64,000 nt of DNA from Pseudodesulfovibrio hydrargyri (GCF_001874525.1 NZ_LKAQ01000004.1:1715171-1779170); one strand, 5' to 3'. Shown: positions 41,652 to 54,273, counted from the stretch's first letter. Notes: a model not told the origin generated them from the letters alone. Program-made: numbers and translations.

Positions 41652-41722
41652 GCCTCCGGCGGCCAGAGGGGGAACCTCTTGGAAGAGGTTCCCCCTCTGG
41701 ACTCCCCCTCCAGAACTTTTTT
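41652..41722 (+). repeat. Intergenic hairpin repeat, copy 1
   Basis: The unit reads GCCTCCGGCGGCC, then a long hairpin (AGAGGGGGAACC stem at 41665-41698), then GGACTCCCCCTCC and AGAACTTTTTT. An inverted relative with the same order of blocks lies at 41842-41945, so the two form a head-to-head pair around 119 bases with no gene. Confidence 0.6.
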
Positions 41723-41841
41723 GTGTGCCTGCGGCAGGGGCGTACGGGCGCAGTATAACGTGCTGCTTGTCAGAGAATGATGAAAACGGACGCAATGGAG
41801 CCAGCGGGCATCCCTCGGTGGCGTACCCCGCGAAGCGATAC

Positions 41842-41945
41842 AAAAAAGTTTAGGAAGGGAGAGGGGATGGGGGGTCCGGGGGAAGGGGAGAGGGAAAGCC
41901 CTTTTCAAAGGGTTTCCCTCTCCCCTTCCCCCGGCCGCCGGAGGC
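41842..41945 (-). repeat. Intergenic hairpin repeat, copy 2 (inverted)
   Basis: Read on the minus strand it has the same blocks as copy 1: GCCTCCGGCGGCC, a longer perfect-arm hairpin based on GGGGGAAGGGGAGAGGG (41878-41932), GGACCCCCC and AAACTTTTTT. Conserved ends with a changed hairpin fit a dispersed repeat family of Desulfovibrio-like genomes. The two copies fill most of the 464-base gap before the oxidoreductase gene. Confidence 0.6.
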
Positions 41946-41947
41946 GC

Positions 41948-41978
41948 AAAAAAGGCCTCCCGTCGGGGACGGGAGGCC
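41948..41978 (-). terminator. Rho-independent terminator after the pyruvate:ferredoxin oxidoreductase gene
   Basis: GGCCTCCCGTC at 41954-41964 pairs perfectly with GACGGGAGGCC at 41968-41978 around three bases; on the minus strand six T residues follow. It ends the pta-ackA-por transcript. Confidence 0.85.
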
Positions 41979-42056
41979 GGGCAGCGCGGGTTGTGGTTCC
42001 TCAGGAGTATATTTTGCAAGTTGCGGTCACAAAACTCCACCCGCGTCACTTTCGGT

Positions 42057-45689
<3,633 letters not shown>

Positions 45690-46895
45690 TTATGCCTCAA
45701 CCAGGGCCTTGGTGGCATGGGCGATCTCCAACTCCTCGTTGGTCGGGACCACCAGCACGGCCACCGGGCTGTCGTCGGCGCTGATGCGCCGCACGCCCGG
45801 TTCGCGCGACTCGTTGCGCTCCGGGGAAAGTTTGATGCCGAGCCCTTCCAGCCCGGCGCAGGCCTCGGCCCGGACAAAGGCGTCGTTCTCGCCGATGCCC
45901 GCGGTGAAGACCACGGCGTCGGCCCGGCCGAGCACGGCCAGGTACGCCCCGATCCGCGCCTTGACCCGGTAGGCGAACATCTCGAAGGCGAGCTGGGCCG
46001 TCTCGTTACCCTTTTCGCGCGCCGCGTGCACGTCGCGCATGTCGCTTGAGCCGCAGACGCCGAGCAGGCCGCTCTGCTTGTTCAGCAGGGCGTCCACCTC
46101 GGTCACGCTCATCTTCTTGTGCCGGGCGATGAACGGGAACAGGGCCGGGTCCACGTCGCCCGAGCGGGTGCCCATCATCAGCCCGGCCAGGGGCGTCAGC
46201 CCCATGGTCGTGTCCGCGCATCTGCCGTTCTTGACCGCCGCCATGGAGCAGCCGTTGCCCAGGTGGGCGGTGATCAGGTCGATCCCGTCCACGGGCTTGC
46301 CCAGGAACTTGGCGGCCTCTCGGGTGACGTACTTGTGCGAGGTCCCGTGAAAGCCGTACTTGCGGATTCTCAACTCCTCGTAGAGGTCCATGGGTACCGG
46401 GTAGAGGAATGCCTTGGGCGGCATGGTCTGGTGGAATTCGGTGTCGAACACGGTCACGTTGGGCGTGCCGGGAAAGAGTTCCAGGGCGGCCTCGATGCCC
46501 ACCAGGTTGGCGGCGTGCAGCGGGGCCAGCGGGACGTTCGCGCGGATGGTCTCGACCACCGCCGCGTCCACCAGGACCGGGCTCGAGAAGGACTCGCCGC
46601 CTTGGACCACGCGGTGCCCCACGGCGTCGATGTCGGTCAGGGAGCCGATGACGCCCCACTCCTCGCCGATGAGCTTCTCGACCATCAGCCCCATGGCCGC
46701 CTTGTGGTCCGGGATGGGCCTGTGCTCCACGGACCGGGCGTCGGGCCACTTGTCCGGGTTGGATTTCTGGGTGATGGAGCCCATGTCCTCGCCGATGCGT
46801 TCGATCAGGCCCGAGGCCATGACCCGGTCGCCTGCCATGTCGATGAGCTGGTATTTGAGCGAGGAGCTGCCGGAGTTGATGACCAGGATATGCAT
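45690..46895 (-). CDS. ackA: Acetate kinase
   Basis: A 401-residue ASKHA-fold kinase converting acetyl phosphate and ADP to acetate and ATP. Motifs: NSGSSSLKYQL at 7-17, GHRVVQGGE near 93, FDTEFHQTMP near 148, KYGFHGTSHKYV near 178, HLGNGCSMAAV near 208 and FTAGIGEND near 326. Its ATG lies one base after the pta stop codon (TAG, C, ATG), so the two are translationally coupled. Cytoplasmic. Confidence 0.96.
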   Translation of the reverse strand: MHILVINSGSSSLKYQLIDMAGDRVMASGLIERIGEDMGSITQKSNPDKWPDARSVEHRPIPDHKAAMGLMVEKLIGEEWGVIGSLTDIDAVGHRVVQGGESFSSPVLVDAAVVETIRANVPLAPLHAANLVGIEAALELFPGTPNVTVFDTEFHQTMPPKAFLYPVPMDLYEELRIRKYGFHGTSHKYVTREAAKFLGKPVDGIDLITAHLGNGCSMAAVKNGRCADTTMGLTPLAGLMMGTRSGDVDPALFPFIARHKKMSVTEVDALLNKQSGLLGVCGSSDMRDVHAAREKGNETAQLAFEMFAYRVKARIGAYLAVLGRADAVVFTAGIGENDAFVRAEACAGLEGLGIKLSPERNESREPGVRRISADDSPVAVLVVPTNEELEIAHATKALVEA

Positions 46896-46896
46896 G

Positions 46897-49017
46897 CTAG
46901 ACGTTCCTTTGGGCCTGGGCCTGGATGGCGGTGATGGCCACGGTGTTGACGATGTCGCGCACGCGGCAGCCGCGCGACAGGTCGTTGACCGGCTTGTTCA
47001 GCCCCTGGAGGACCGGGCCGATGGCCGTGGAGCCGGGCACGGCGCGCTGCACGGCCTTGTATGTATTGTTGCCGGTGTTCAGGTCCGGGAAGATGAAGAC
47101 CGTGGCCCTGCCCGCCACCTCGGAGCCGGGCAGTTTGGTCCGGGCCACCTCCGGGTCCACGGCCGCGTCGTACTGCAGCGGCCCTTCGATGGGCAGGTCG
47201 AGCCCGCGCTCTTCGGCCAGCTTTCGGGCCATGGCCGTGGCCTCGGCCACCTTGTCCACCTCCGCGCCCGCGCCGGACCCGCCCGTGGAATAGGAGAGCA
47301 TGGCCACATACGGGTCGATGCCGAAGATGCGGGCGGTTTGGGCCGAGCTGAGAGCGATCTCGGCCAGCTGCCCGGCGTCGGGCTTCGGGTTGACCGCGCA
47401 GTCGCCGAAGCAGACCACGCGGTCGCCCATGCACATGAGGAACACGGACGAGACGATGGAGGCGTCGGGGCGGGTCTTGATGAATTCGAAGGCGGGCCGG
47501 ATGGTCTGGGCCGTGGTGGTCACCGAGCCGGAGACCATGCCGTCCGCGTGCCCGGCGTGGACCATCATGGTTCCGAAGTAGGTGGGGTCCACGATGCGGT
47601 CCCGGGCGTCCTCCATGCGGATGCCCTTGTGTCGGCGGGCTTCGAAATAGCGTTTGGCGTAGTCCTCGAGCATGGGGGCACGGGCCGGGTCCACCAGGGC
47701 CGCGCCGTTGAGGTGCACGCCGAGATTGGCGGCCTGGGCCCGGATGGCCTCGGGGTCGCCGAGCAGGGTGATGCCCGCCACGTTGCGCCGCTGCAATATC
47801 TCCGCGGCCCGGAGGACGCGCTCGCTCGATCCCTCGGGCAGGACAATGTGCATGCGCTGCGCCCGGGCCTTCTCGATCAGGTTGTACTCGAACATGATCG
47901 GCGTGATCTTGGTGGACTGGGTGGTCACCAGCCGGTCACGCAGCTGTTCAATGTCCACCCGGGCCTCGAACAGGCCGATGGCCGCCGCGATCTTGGCCGG
48001 GTGCTCGGGGTCGATGGTTCCGTGCAGGGCCTGGAGGGTCTGGGTGGCCTTGAAGGTATGGTCCTCCACGCTCAGGATGGGCAGGGGGATGCCGGTCCAG
48101 CCCTCGATGAGCCGGTGCATGGTCATGGACGGCTGGATGCCGCCGGTCAGGACCATGCCCGCGATGTTTCCGTAGGCGGCGGACTGGCGCGAGGAGATGG
48201 CCGCCAGGATGATGTCCATGCGGTCGCCCGGGGTGATGATCAGGGCCCCGTCCTCGATGTATTCCAGGAAATGGGTGATGTGCATGGCCGCGGTCAGGAA
48301 GCCGTCCACCGGGGTGTCCAGGCTGCCGTGGCCATACAGGACCTTGGCGTCCAGCCACTTGATCACGTCGTGGATGGTCGGGTTGCCCAGCCGCTTGTCG
48401 TCCGGGATGGCGTAGGTCAAGAGTTGGTGCGAGGTGCTGGTCCGGGCCTCGATGTCCTTCAGCGTCTCGGGGGAGAAATCCGGGCGGGCGCGGTTGACGA
48501 TCAGCCCCAGGACCTCCAGGCCGCGCTCTTCGAAGACGGCCACCGTGCGCTGGGCCGAGCCGCAGACCTCGTCGTCGGACCGGTCCATGCCGTTGACCAC
48601 GAGCAGGACCGGGCAGCCCAGGTTGGAGACGATGGCGGCGTTGATCTCGAACTCCAGGGTGGCGTTGCCGCCGATGTAATCCGTGCCCTCGCACAGGACG
48701 AAGTCATACTCCTTTTCCAGTTCCTTGAACTTGTTCAGGGTGCTTTCCAGGAGCAGTTCCTTGTTGCCGCCGTTGATCAGCCCGCGGGCCTCGCTCAGGG
48801 TGTAGCCGTATGCGCGGTCGTACTCCTGGTCGAGCTTGAAGTGGCGGAGCATGAGGTCGATGTCGTGGTCCCTGCGCCCGTCCACCGGGTCGCTGATGAC
48901 CGGGCGGAACACGGCCACGCGCTGCAGGCTGGCGCGCAGCAGATGCATCACTCCGAGGACGATGGCGGACTTGCCGCTGCGGGCCTCGGTGGCGGCTATG
49001 TACAGGCTCTTGGACAT
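46897..49017 (-). CDS. pta: Phosphate acetyltransferase (long form)
   Basis: A 706-residue enzyme converting acetyl-CoA and phosphate to acetyl phosphate. The N-terminal third is a BioD-like P-loop domain (ATEARSGKSAIVLGVMHLL), followed by a DRTGG regulatory domain (about 215-330) and the catalytic domain (about 380-705) with GSVTTTAQTIRPAFEFIKT and SYSTGGSGAGAEVDKV. ATG 49017 follows AAGGAGACCGAT; the longer upstream frame is not used. It stands between rnfB and ackA on one strand. Confidence 0.95.
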   Translation of the reverse strand: MSKSLYIAATEARSGKSAIVLGVMHLLRASLQRVAVFRPVISDPVDGRRDHDIDLMLRHFKLDQEYDRAYGYTLSEARGLINGGNKELLLESTLNKFKELEKEYDFVLCEGTDYIGGNATLEFEINAAIVSNLGCPVLLVVNGMDRSDDEVCGSAQRTVAVFEERGLEVLGLIVNRARPDFSPETLKDIEARTSTSHQLLTYAIPDDKRLGNPTIHDVIKWLDAKVLYGHGSLDTPVDGFLTAAMHITHFLEYIEDGALIITPGDRMDIILAAISSRQSAAYGNIAGMVLTGGIQPSMTMHRLIEGWTGIPLPILSVEDHTFKATQTLQALHGTIDPEHPAKIAAAIGLFEARVDIEQLRDRLVTTQSTKITPIMFEYNLIEKARAQRMHIVLPEGSSERVLRAAEILQRRNVAGITLLGDPEAIRAQAANLGVHLNGAALVDPARAPMLEDYAKRYFEARRHKGIRMEDARDRIVDPTYFGTMMVHAGHADGMVSGSVTTTAQTIRPAFEFIKTRPDASIVSSVFLMCMGDRVVCFGDCAVNPKPDAGQLAEIALSSAQTARIFGIDPYVAMLSYSTGGSGAGAEVDKVAEATAMARKLAEERGLDLPIEGPLQYDAAVDPEVARTKLPGSEVAGRATVFIFPDLNTGNNTYKAVQRAVPGSTAIGPVLQGLNKPVNDLSRGCRVRDIVNTVAITAIQAQAQRNV

Positions 49018-49162
49018 ATCGGTCTCCTTGGACCGGCCCGGTGGAGAACCGGGAGAAGGCGGTTGTCGGAGCGCCTCCTCCCGGCCGGATGCCGTGGGTG
49101 ACGTCGGGGCTGTTGACGACGGCATCCGCTATGCTCCGTAGGGCATGGGGTATGGCGATGGA

Positions 49163-51268
49163 TTAGCTGTCCGGGGAGGTCTCCCTCTCCTCGGCCAGGA
49201 ACGGCTCGTCCCGGTCGTAGCAGACCAGGCCGCAGCGCAGGCAGCGGTCGGCCTCGGCCAGGGCCTGTTGTTCGTCGAGCGGGCCCTCCACCTCGTTGAA
49301 GGTGCAGTTGCGCTCGTCGCCGTGGCACAGATGGGGCAGGACCGCCCGCTTCTTGCGCTCCACGGAATCGATCTCCTTGAACAACGTGTAGGGAATCATG
49401 GTCTTCTGGGTGGTCTCCGGGATGGGGATGGCCGCCTCGGTCAGGTGGTAGTGGATGGACCGGGCCGCCTTGCGGCCGTCGCCGATGGCCGAGATGACCA
49501 GGTCCGGGCCGGTGTACACGTCGCCCGCGGTGAACACCCCGGGGATGGCGGTCTCGAAGGTGTCCGGGTCGGCCACGATGGTCTGCCACTTGGTGGTCTC
49601 CAGCGGACAGGTCCCTTCCTCGCTGTCGTCGTACAGGCAGGCGAGGTCCGGCTTCTGGCCGATGGCCGGGATGATCAGGGTGGCCTCCATGCGTTGCTCG
49701 GAGCCCTCCTTCTTGACCGGGCGTCGGCGTCCGGACTCGTCCGGCTCGCCGAGCTCCATCTCGTAATATTCCAGATGGGTGGCCCGTCCGTTCTCGTCGC
49801 CGATGACCCGGGCCGGGGCGGCCAGGAACTTGAATTGCACGCCCTCGTCCTCGGCCCCGACGATCTCTTCCACGTCGGCGGGCATCTCGTTGCGGGTGCG
49901 CCGGTACATGAGCGTGACTTCGGCCCCGAGGCGCACGCAGGTCCGGGCCGCGTCGATGGCCGTGTTGCCGCCGCCGACCACGATGACCTTGTTGCCGGTC
50001 TCGGGTTTCTGGCCCAGGGCGTGGGCGGTCAGGAATTCGATGCCGCCCATGACCCCGTCCAGGTCCTCGCCCTCGGCGTACATGCCGGACGCCTGCCACG
50101 CGCCGATGCCGATGAAGACCGCGTCGAAGCCGTCGGCCTTGAGGGATTCCAGGGTGAAGTCGCGGCCGAATTTGGTGTTCAATTTCGCCTCGACGCCGAG
50201 ATCCAGGATGCCCTGGATCTCCCAATCGAGGTCGGCCTTGGGCAGCCGGTATTCCGGGATGCCGTAGCGGGTCTGGCCGCCGAGCGCGGGCATGGCGTCG
50301 AAGATGGTCGGGCTGTGGCCGAGCCTGCGCAGGAAATAGGCGCAGGACAGACCGGCCGGGCCGCCGCCGATGACGGCCACGCACTTGCCGGTGTCCTTGG
50401 CGCAGGGCACGGGCAGGTGGACGCCCGAGCGCAGCTCGCGGTCGGCCACGAATCGCTTCAACATGTTGATGCCTACGGTCTCGTCCACGTATTGGCGGCG
50501 GCAGACCGTCTCGCACGGGCGGGGGCAGACCCGGCCGCAGGTGACCAGCAGCGGGTTGCGCTCCTTGATGGTCATGACCGCGCCGTCATAGTCGCCCGCC
50601 TTGATCTGCTCGATGTAGCGCGGGATGTTGATCTGTGCCGGGCATTTCTGGCGGCACGGGGCCAGGCAGTCGGTGGTCTGGTTGAGGTGCAGCAGCCGGG
50701 CCGACATGCCGGACACGCCGATGACTCCGCGCGGGCAGGCGTCCACGCAGTTGCCGCACGCCTTGCATTGGGTGGGATCGATGACCGGCAGCCCCTCGGG
50801 ACCCATGTGGATGGCGTCGAAGGGGCAGGCGCGCACGCAGGAACCGAGCCCCAGGCACCCCTCGGGGCAGGACTTGGACCCGCCGTAGAGCAGGTGGGCG
50901 GCCCGGCAGTCCAGCGCCCCCTCGTAATGGAACAGGTCGGCGGCCCGCAGCCCGCCGGTGCAGTCGCGCACGGCCAGCTCGGGCTCGCGCTCGATGACCT
51001 CCTGGCCCATGAGGGCGGCGATGGTGGCGATGGCCTCGCCGTCGGCCACGATGCAGATCGAGGCCGGGGCCTTGCCCGCCACGATGGCGGCCGCCGCGCC
51101 CGAGCAGCCGGGGAAGCCGCAGCCGCCGCAGTTGGCCCCGGGCAGGTTGTCCTCGATGAGCGCGATGCGCGGGTCCTCCTTGACGAAGAGGAGCTTCGAG
51201 GCGATGCCCAGGATGGCCGCGGCCAGCAGGCCGATGCCGAACAGAGTCAGTCCCGATGTCAGTATCAT
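49163..51268 (-). CDS. rnfB: RnfB fused to a GltD/NfnL-like FAD/NAD oxidoreductase
   Basis: A 701-residue protein with two halves. Residues 1-180 are RnfB: membrane anchor (1-26), the Fe-S motif CGGCGFPGC at 47-55, then two ferredoxin clusters (C134-C148 region and CKACGNCVDACP at 168-179). Residues about 195-700 match the small subunit of glutamate synthase and NfnL: a cysteine-rich linker (C201, C205, C209, C244, C248, C252, C256), the FAD fold VAVIGGGPAGLSCAYFL at 298-314, NAD fold VIVVGGGNTAIDAAR, and a final GVFTAGDVYTGPDLVISAIGDG. A CLRCGLVC follows at the end. A standard RnfB has about 200-330 residues. The fusion would add a second flavin site for pyridine nucleotide to the ferredoxin arm of the Rnf complex. 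Starts 30 bases after rnfA. Confidence 0.92.
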   Translation of the reverse strand: MILTSGLTLFGIGLLAAAILGIASKLLFVKEDPRIALIEDNLPGANCGGCGFPGCSGAAAAIVAGKAPASICIVADGEAIATIAALMGQEVIEREPELAVRDCTGGLRAADLFHYEGALDCRAAHLLYGGSKSCPEGCLGLGSCVRACPFDAIHMGPEGLPVIDPTQCKACGNCVDACPRGVIGVSGMSARLLHLNQTTDCLAPCRQKCPAQINIPRYIEQIKAGDYDGAVMTIKERNPLLVTCGRVCPRPCETVCRRQYVDETVGINMLKRFVADRELRSGVHLPVPCAKDTGKCVAVIGGGPAGLSCAYFLRRLGHSPTIFDAMPALGGQTRYGIPEYRLPKADLDWEIQGILDLGVEAKLNTKFGRDFTLESLKADGFDAVFIGIGAWQASGMYAEGEDLDGVMGGIEFLTAHALGQKPETGNKVIVVGGGNTAIDAARTCVRLGAEVTLMYRRTRNEMPADVEEIVGAEDEGVQFKFLAAPARVIGDENGRATHLEYYEMELGEPDESGRRRPVKKEGSEQRMEATLIIPAIGQKPDLACLYDDSEEGTCPLETTKWQTIVADPDTFETAIPGVFTAGDVYTGPDLVISAIGDGRKAARSIHYHLTEAAIPIPETTQKTMIPYTLFKEIDSVERKKRAVLPHLCHGDERNCTFNEVEGPLDEQQALAEADRCLRCGLVCYDRDEPFLAEERETSPDS

Positions 51269-51298
51269 GATGTCGTCCCGTTCTGCGTTTTTAATCCG

Positions 51299-51874
51299 TT
51301 AGATCATGCCCTTGAAGGCGAAGAAGGCCAGCGACATGAGCCCGGCCATGATCAGCCCGATGGGCGTGCCGCGCATGGCGATGGGCAGCCGCCGCACGGC
51401 CAGCTTCTCGCGGATGCCGGCCAGAAGGACCAGGGCGAGCATGAAACCCAGACCCGAGGCGAAGGAGAACAGGACCGTCTTGACGAAGCCGAACTCCTCG
51501 CGCTGGCAGATGAGCGCGATGCCCATGACCGCGCAGTTGGTGGTGATCAGCGGCAAAAAGATGCCCAGCGACTTGTACAGCGGCGGGATGACCTTCTTGA
51601 GGAACATCTCCACGAACTGGACCAGGGCCGCGATGACCAGGATGAAGGCCAGCGTCTGGAGAAAGTCCAGGCCAAAGGGGGCGAGCACGTACTCCTGGAC
51701 CAGCCAGGTGATGGCCGCGGCCATGACGGCCACGAAGACCACGGCCCCGCCCATGCCGATGGCGACGCCCGTGTCCTTGGACGTGCCGATGAACGGGCAG
51801 TTGCCCAGGTACTGGGCCAGGACGATGTTGTTGACGAACATCGCCCCGATGAAGAGAAGGAAGTATTCCTGCAT
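51299..51874 (-). CDS. rnfA: Rnf complex subunit RnfA
   Basis: A 191-residue six-helix membrane subunit. It contains FVNNIVLAQYLGNCPFIGTSK near 13-33 with the conserved cysteine of the membrane Fe-S site shared with RnfE, and FLPLITTNCAVMGIAL near 108 as the second half-site. ATG 51874 follows GAGGAAACGATC; the longer upstream frame runs into the inverted-repeat element at 51892-52017 and is not used. Confidence 0.95.
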   Translation of the reverse strand: MQEYFLLFIGAMFVNNIVLAQYLGNCPFIGTSKDTGVAIGMGGAVVFVAVMAAAITWLVQEYVLAPFGLDFLQTLAFILVIAALVQFVEMFLKKVIPPLYKSLGIFLPLITTNCAVMGIALICQREEFGFVKTVLFSFASGLGFMLALVLLAGIREKLAVRRLPIAMRGTPIGLIMAGLMSLAFFAFKGMI

Positions 51875-51891
51875 GATCGTTTCCTCGAATG

Positions 51892-52017
51892 GGAGGCTGT
51901 TGAAAAACGGCAATCTGTGTCGTTGCTTCAAAAAGTTCAAACCCTCACGTACAGGAAGTACGCTTCGGCCTTAAACTTTTTTCGCGCCTAGCATCTCACC
52001 ATTTTTGAACAGCCTCC
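51892..52017. repeat. 126-bp inverted-repeat element (MITE-like) between rnfE and rnfA
   Basis: The element starts GGAGGCTGTTGAAAAACGG and ends CACCATTTTTGAACAGCCTCC, its termini being inverted repeats of about 17 bp with one mismatch or so. It contains a central dyad CGTAC-AGGAA-GTACG and no gene. Elements with GGCTGTTGAAAAAC ends are a dispersed family in deltaproteobacteria as far as I recall. It separates rnfE and rnfA by 166 bases in an operon otherwise packed within 30 bases, so it was probably inserted there and may form an RNA hairpin. Confidence 0.7.
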
Positions 52018-52040
52018 AATTTTGACTTTTTCAATACTCG

Positions 52041-52718
52041 TCAACAGTTCTTGTGGCCGCAGCCGCCGCACGCGCCGCAGTCGTGGGTCGGGCCCTGCAC
52101 GGCGGCCAGTCCCTTGCGCTTGCGCCGGACGTTCTCGACAAAGGTCATGATGCACAGGAGCACGCCCAGCGAGACGAACGCGCCCGGGGCCTGGACCATG
52201 ATGCCGATGGGCTCGAACCCGTCCCAGACCACGCGGGTCCCGAAGATCATGCCCGTGCCGAGCAGCTCGCGCAGGGCTCCGAGGAAGGTCAGGGACAGGG
52301 TGAAGCCGATGCCCATGCCCAACCCGTCGGCCATGGACAGCAGCGGCGGATTCTTGGAGGCGAAGGCCTCGGCCCGGCCCAGGATGATGCAGTTGACCAC
52401 GATCAGCGGCACGAAGATGCCCAGCCGCTGGTAGAGCGGGTAGGCGAAGGCCTGCATGAGCAGCTCCACGGCCACCACCAGGGAGGCGGCGACCACGATG
52501 AAGCAGGCGATGCGCACCTTGGCCGGGATGACCTTGCGCAGCAGCGAGACCATCAGGTTGGACAGGGCCAGGACGAAGACGACGGCCACGCCCATGCCCA
52601 GGCCGTTGTCGGCCGTGTTGGTCACGGCCAGGGTCGGGCAGAGCCCGAGGACCAGCTTGAACGGGGGCAGGTCCTTCCACAGCCCCTTGGAGAATTCCTT
52701 CCACAATCTGCTATTCAT
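52041..52718 (-). CDS. rnfE: Rnf complex subunit RnfE
   Basis: A 225-residue six-helix membrane subunit homologous to RnfA in the opposite orientation. LVLGLCPTLAVTNTADNGLGMG near 23-45 and FVPLIVVNCIILGRAEAFA near 103 are the conserved Fe-S halves. The C terminus carries an extra cysteine and histidine-rich tail (CGACGGCGHKNC) that may bind metal. ATG 52718 follows GGAGCCGACA. It starts 25 bases after rnfG. Confidence 0.95.
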   Translation of the reverse strand: MNSRLWKEFSKGLWKDLPPFKLVLGLCPTLAVTNTADNGLGMGVAVVFVLALSNLMVSLLRKVIPAKVRIACFIVVAASLVVAVELLMQAFAYPLYQRLGIFVPLIVVNCIILGRAEAFASKNPPLLSMADGLGMGIGFTLSLTFLGALRELLGTGMIFGTRVVWDGFEPIGIMVQAPGAFVSLGVLLCIMTFVENVRRKRKGLAAVQGPTHDCGACGGCGHKNC

Positions 52719-52743
52719 TGTCGGCTCCATGCGGCGGGGCGGC

Positions 52744-53319
52744 TCAGGACCAGCCGCCGGCGAGTTTGCCTTTCAGGGCGTTGAAGATGGTAATGGCCTG
52801 GCGCACCGCGGTCACGGTGCCGGTGGACGAGATGGTCGCCCCGGCCACGGCCTCGATGTCGCCGCCGTTCTTCTTCAGGTCCACGGCCTCGAGCGGATGG
52901 CCCCGGAACTGGGTGGTGTAGCCGTGCTCGGCCACGCGCGCGCCCACGCCGGGCGTCTCCTTGAGGGTGGTGATGCCGATGCCGGTCAGGTGCATGGCCC
53001 GCACGTCGAAGCCGACCATGACGCCGATGTTGCCGCCGTACCCCTTGCCCGAGGTCTCGAAGGCCACGCCGGTGAGCGTGCCTCCCTTGAGGGCCGGGAA
53101 CACGGTCACGGTCCGGCCGTCCACCGTGAATTTTTTGCGGTCCTTGATCGGGTTGTTGTCGTAATCGCTCAGGACCGATTCGATGGCCGGGGCCTGGACA
53201 TAGGTCAGGACCTGCTCCTCGATGATCGGGGCCGTGACCTGTTTCAGGGCGGCCAGGGTGATGCCCGCTATGCCGCAGATGAGCGACAGGACGATCATCA
53301 TTTTCATCATTTCCTTCAT
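52744..53319 (-). CDS. rnfG: Rnf complex subunit RnfG (covalent FMN)
   Basis: A 191-residue subunit with an N-terminal membrane anchor and a periplasmic FMN-binding domain. The attachment motif is AGATISSTGTVTAV near 165, where the threonine of the (S/A)GAT box carries FMN; GVMVGFD and GHPLEAVDLKKNGGDI are also typical. Flavin is normally attached by ApbE, which is not encoded in this operon. Starts four bases before rnfD ends downstream, in a tight array. Confidence 0.93.
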   Translation of the reverse strand: MKEMMKMMIVLSLICGIAGITLAALKQVTAPIIEEQVLTYVQAPAIESVLSDYDNNPIKDRKKFTVDGRTVTVFPALKGGTLTGVAFETSGKGYGGNIGVMVGFDVRAMHLTGIGITTLKETPGVGARVAEHGYTTQFRGHPLEAVDLKKNGGDIEAVAGATISSTGTVTAVRQAITIFNALKGKLAGGWS

Positions 53320-53322
53320 GGC

Positions 53323-54273
53323 CTACCTCCTTCCGAACGGCTTGGGCCGGATGCGTTCGAGCACCGGGGTGAACAGGTTGGCCAGCAGGATGGCGAAAGG
53401 CATGCCGTCCGCGTACGCGCCGTAGACGCGGATGATGATGACCAGCGCCCCGATCAGCAGGCCGAAGAGCAGCATGGGCACCTGCCGGTTGGGGCTGGAC
53501 GGCCCGTCCGTGGCCAGGAAGAAGGCCCCGAACAGGGTGGATCCGGTCAGCAGGTGGAAGGCCGGGGAGGCGTAGATGGACGGGTCGAGCCAGTGGAACA
53601 GGAAGGCGGTCAGGGCCGCGCCGCCGATGACGCCCACCGGGATGATGGACGAGATGTGCTTGCGCAGGACCAGGAGCATGCCGCCCAGGAGCACGCCCGC
53701 GATCTGGACCGCGCCCAGGCCGCCGAGCTGCTTGCCCAGGAAGAGCTGCCGGGTGTCGGTGATCTGGACCGCGTCCAGGCCGAAGTCCTTGAGCTGGGCC
53801 AGGGGGTAGGTCAGGTCCGTGGCCAGCATGGAGGCGTTGGCGTCCATGTAGGCGGGCCAGGAGATGCGGCAGATGGCCCAGCCGATGAGCGGGGCGCAGA
53901 ACGGGCTGCCGCCCAGGGGGCCGAAGACCATCTTGCCGAGCACGATGGAGGCCGCGCTGCCGAAGGCCGCCAGCCACCAGGGGGCCGAGGCGGGCAGCAG
54001 GAAGGCGAAGGACAGCCCCACGGCGAAGGCGTTCAGGTCGTGGACGTCGGTCTCCCGGTCCATGAAGTAGTCGCAGGCCATCTCGGCCAGCACGGCGGCG
54101 GCCATGGACAGGGCCATGACCCGCACGGCGGGCATGCCGAAGGTCATGGCCGCCATGACCGCGGCGGGCAGCATGGCCATGAGTATCATCAGCATCCGGT
54201 CCCGCACGGTGGTGCCGCAGTGGCGGTGGGGCGGGACCGAGACGGTCAGGGCAAAGGGGTTGAGGGGTTTCAC
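53323..54273 (-). CDS. rnfD: Rnf complex subunit RnfD
   Basis: A 316-residue membrane subunit homologous to NqrB. It has about eight helices; RMLMILMAMLPAAVMAAMTFG and the loop DGPSSPNRQVPMLLFGLLIGAL with LFGAFFLATD upstream are recognisable. The FMN-attachment threonine is expected in the SGGSPFCAPLIGWA-like loop here read as FGPLGGSPFCAPLIGW, where the SGAT-type box is not obvious. GTG 54273 follows GGAGG at ten bases and overlaps the rnfC end by four. Confidence 0.92.
   Translation of the reverse strand: MKPLNPFALTVSVPPHRHCGTTVRDRMLMILMAMLPAAVMAAMTFGMPAVRVMALSMAAAVLAEMACDYFMDRETDVHDLNAFAVGLSFAFLLPASAPWWLAAFGSAASIVLGKMVFGPLGGSPFCAPLIGWAICRISWPAYMDANASMLATDLTYPLAQLKDFGLDAVQITDTRQLFLGKQLGGLGAVQIAGVLLGGMLLVLRKHISSIIPVGVIGGAALTAFLFHWLDPSIYASPAFHLLTGSTLFGAFFLATDGPSSPNRQVPMLLFGLLIGALVIIIRVYGAYADGMPFAILLANLFTPVLERIRPKPFGRR

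Noticed and set aside
49087..49127. Terminator between rnfB and pta formed by GGATGCCGT and ACGGCATCC
   Set aside because: The arms are 23 bases apart, no T run follows, and the gap is short; read-through from rnf into pta seems as likely.
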